Shown: positions 41,691-41,808 of the stretch, in pieces | Numbering within the stretch: position 1 is the stretch's first letter | How the letters are laid out: each line of letters begins with the position of its first letter | Source: Corynebacterium sp. | GTDB lineage: Bacteria; Actinomycetota; Actinomycetes; Mycobacteriales; Mycobacteriaceae | Direction of reading: 5' to 3' | NCBI GenBank assembly: GCA_030450335.1 | Contig: JAKDIS010000006.1 | Coordinates: forward strand, 1 to 41,808 | DNA length: 41,808 nucleotides | Position numbers and translations under genes: made by a program | Notes under the pieces: generated by a model | The model's database searches: none | What the model was told of the DNA's origin: nothing | Seen by the model: the letters and a program-made list of their open reading frames with translations, nothing else

Positions 41691-41808
41691 CTACATCGTG
41701 TCGTCGTAGCTTCCGGAGCGTCCCCAGTCCCGGGACTGCCAGACCTCGTCCTGCTGGGGCAGCTCCACCCGGGGCTCATCCCCGCCCACGGCCCCAGCCC
41801 CGCCGCCG
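41691..41808 (-). CDS. tatB: C-terminal end of a minus-strand gene, probably tatB
   Basis: Partial: only the last 38 codons and the stop (TAG at 41693-41691) are inside the window. The tail is Gly/Ala-rich then acidic and aromatic (DEPRVELPQQDEVWQSRDW, ending GRSGSYDDTM). A long hydrophilic, disordered tail is what TatB has after its membrane and amphipathic helices, and tatB is next to mrp in Corynebacterium by memory. The identifying N-terminal part is not visible, so the name rests on position. Confidence 0.5.
   Translation of the reverse strand, partial: GGGAGAVGGDEPRVELPQQDEVWQSRDWGRSGSYDDTM

Noticed and set aside
1..41808. Mobile elements or integration at the tRNA-Arg gene
   Set aside because: No transposase, integrase or terminal repeat was seen, and the tRNA 3' end is not duplicated in the part I compared by eye.

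Overview
This window is a gene-dense, GC-rich piece of actinobacterial chromosome, most likely from a high-GC Corynebacterium or close mycolic-acid relative. The evidence is threefold. 2-Oxoglutarate dehydrogenase E1 is fused to an E2-like acyltransferase domain. Rho carries a long Asn/Arg/Asp-rich insertion. The order atpI-wecA-sua5-prmC-prfA-rho, then thrB-thrC-hom-lysA-argS, is typical of the group. No insertion sequence, prophage, CRISPR array or rRNA operon is visible; one tRNA gene is present. The species call is inference.

Layout. 1-6435 (minus strand): an AtpI-like membrane protein, WecA, Sua5/TsaC, PrmC, release factor 1 and Rho, tightly spaced or overlapping. 6436-6886: a long gene-free stretch holding the rho leader and, at its right end, a likely operator-promoter for a plus-strand acyl-CoA ligase (6887-8722). 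8736-15238 (minus): argS-lysA-hom-thrC-thrB, i.e. arginyl-tRNA synthetase followed by the last lysine step and three steps of the threonine branch. 15339-15411: tRNA-Arg(CCG). 15465-23867 (minus): a four-gene, translationally coupled operon of a SNF2 helicase, a SWIM zinc-finger protein, an Mre11/SbcD-like phosphoesterase and an SMC/Rad50-like ATPase. This is the best candidate for an under-described system here. 24109-33189: PutP, a secreted HNH nuclease, a DEAD-box RNA helicase, an amino-acid permease, an N-terminally extended glyceraldehyde-3-phosphate dehydrogenase, an orphan gene behind a perfect LexA-box palindrome, and an acidic protein of unknown function. 33520-37287: odhA/kgd. 37288-37510: an abnormal G/C homopolymer tract inside what looks like a terminator stem. 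37511-38414 (minus): a small membrane protein and a lipoprotein. 38545-41614 (plus): a PRC-MgtE_N-CBS protein, a DUF1003 membrane protein and Mrp. 41691-41808: the C-terminal end of a minus-strand gene, probably tatB.

Themes. Much of the window is housekeeping: translation termination and its modification, transcription termination, aspartate-family amino acids, TCA cycle and Fe-S assembly. Many genes have a TANNNT -10 element 7-8 nt before the start codon, which predicts leaderless mRNAs. Several convergent pairs abut or overlap with no terminator between them. The points most worth following are the SNF2-SWIM-phosphoesterase-SMC operon and its altered metal-site motifs, the LexA-box orphan, the palindrome in the acyl-CoA ligase promoter, the hairpin that swallows the HNH start codon, the spaced direct repeats upstream of odhA, and the suspicious G/C tract after odhA.
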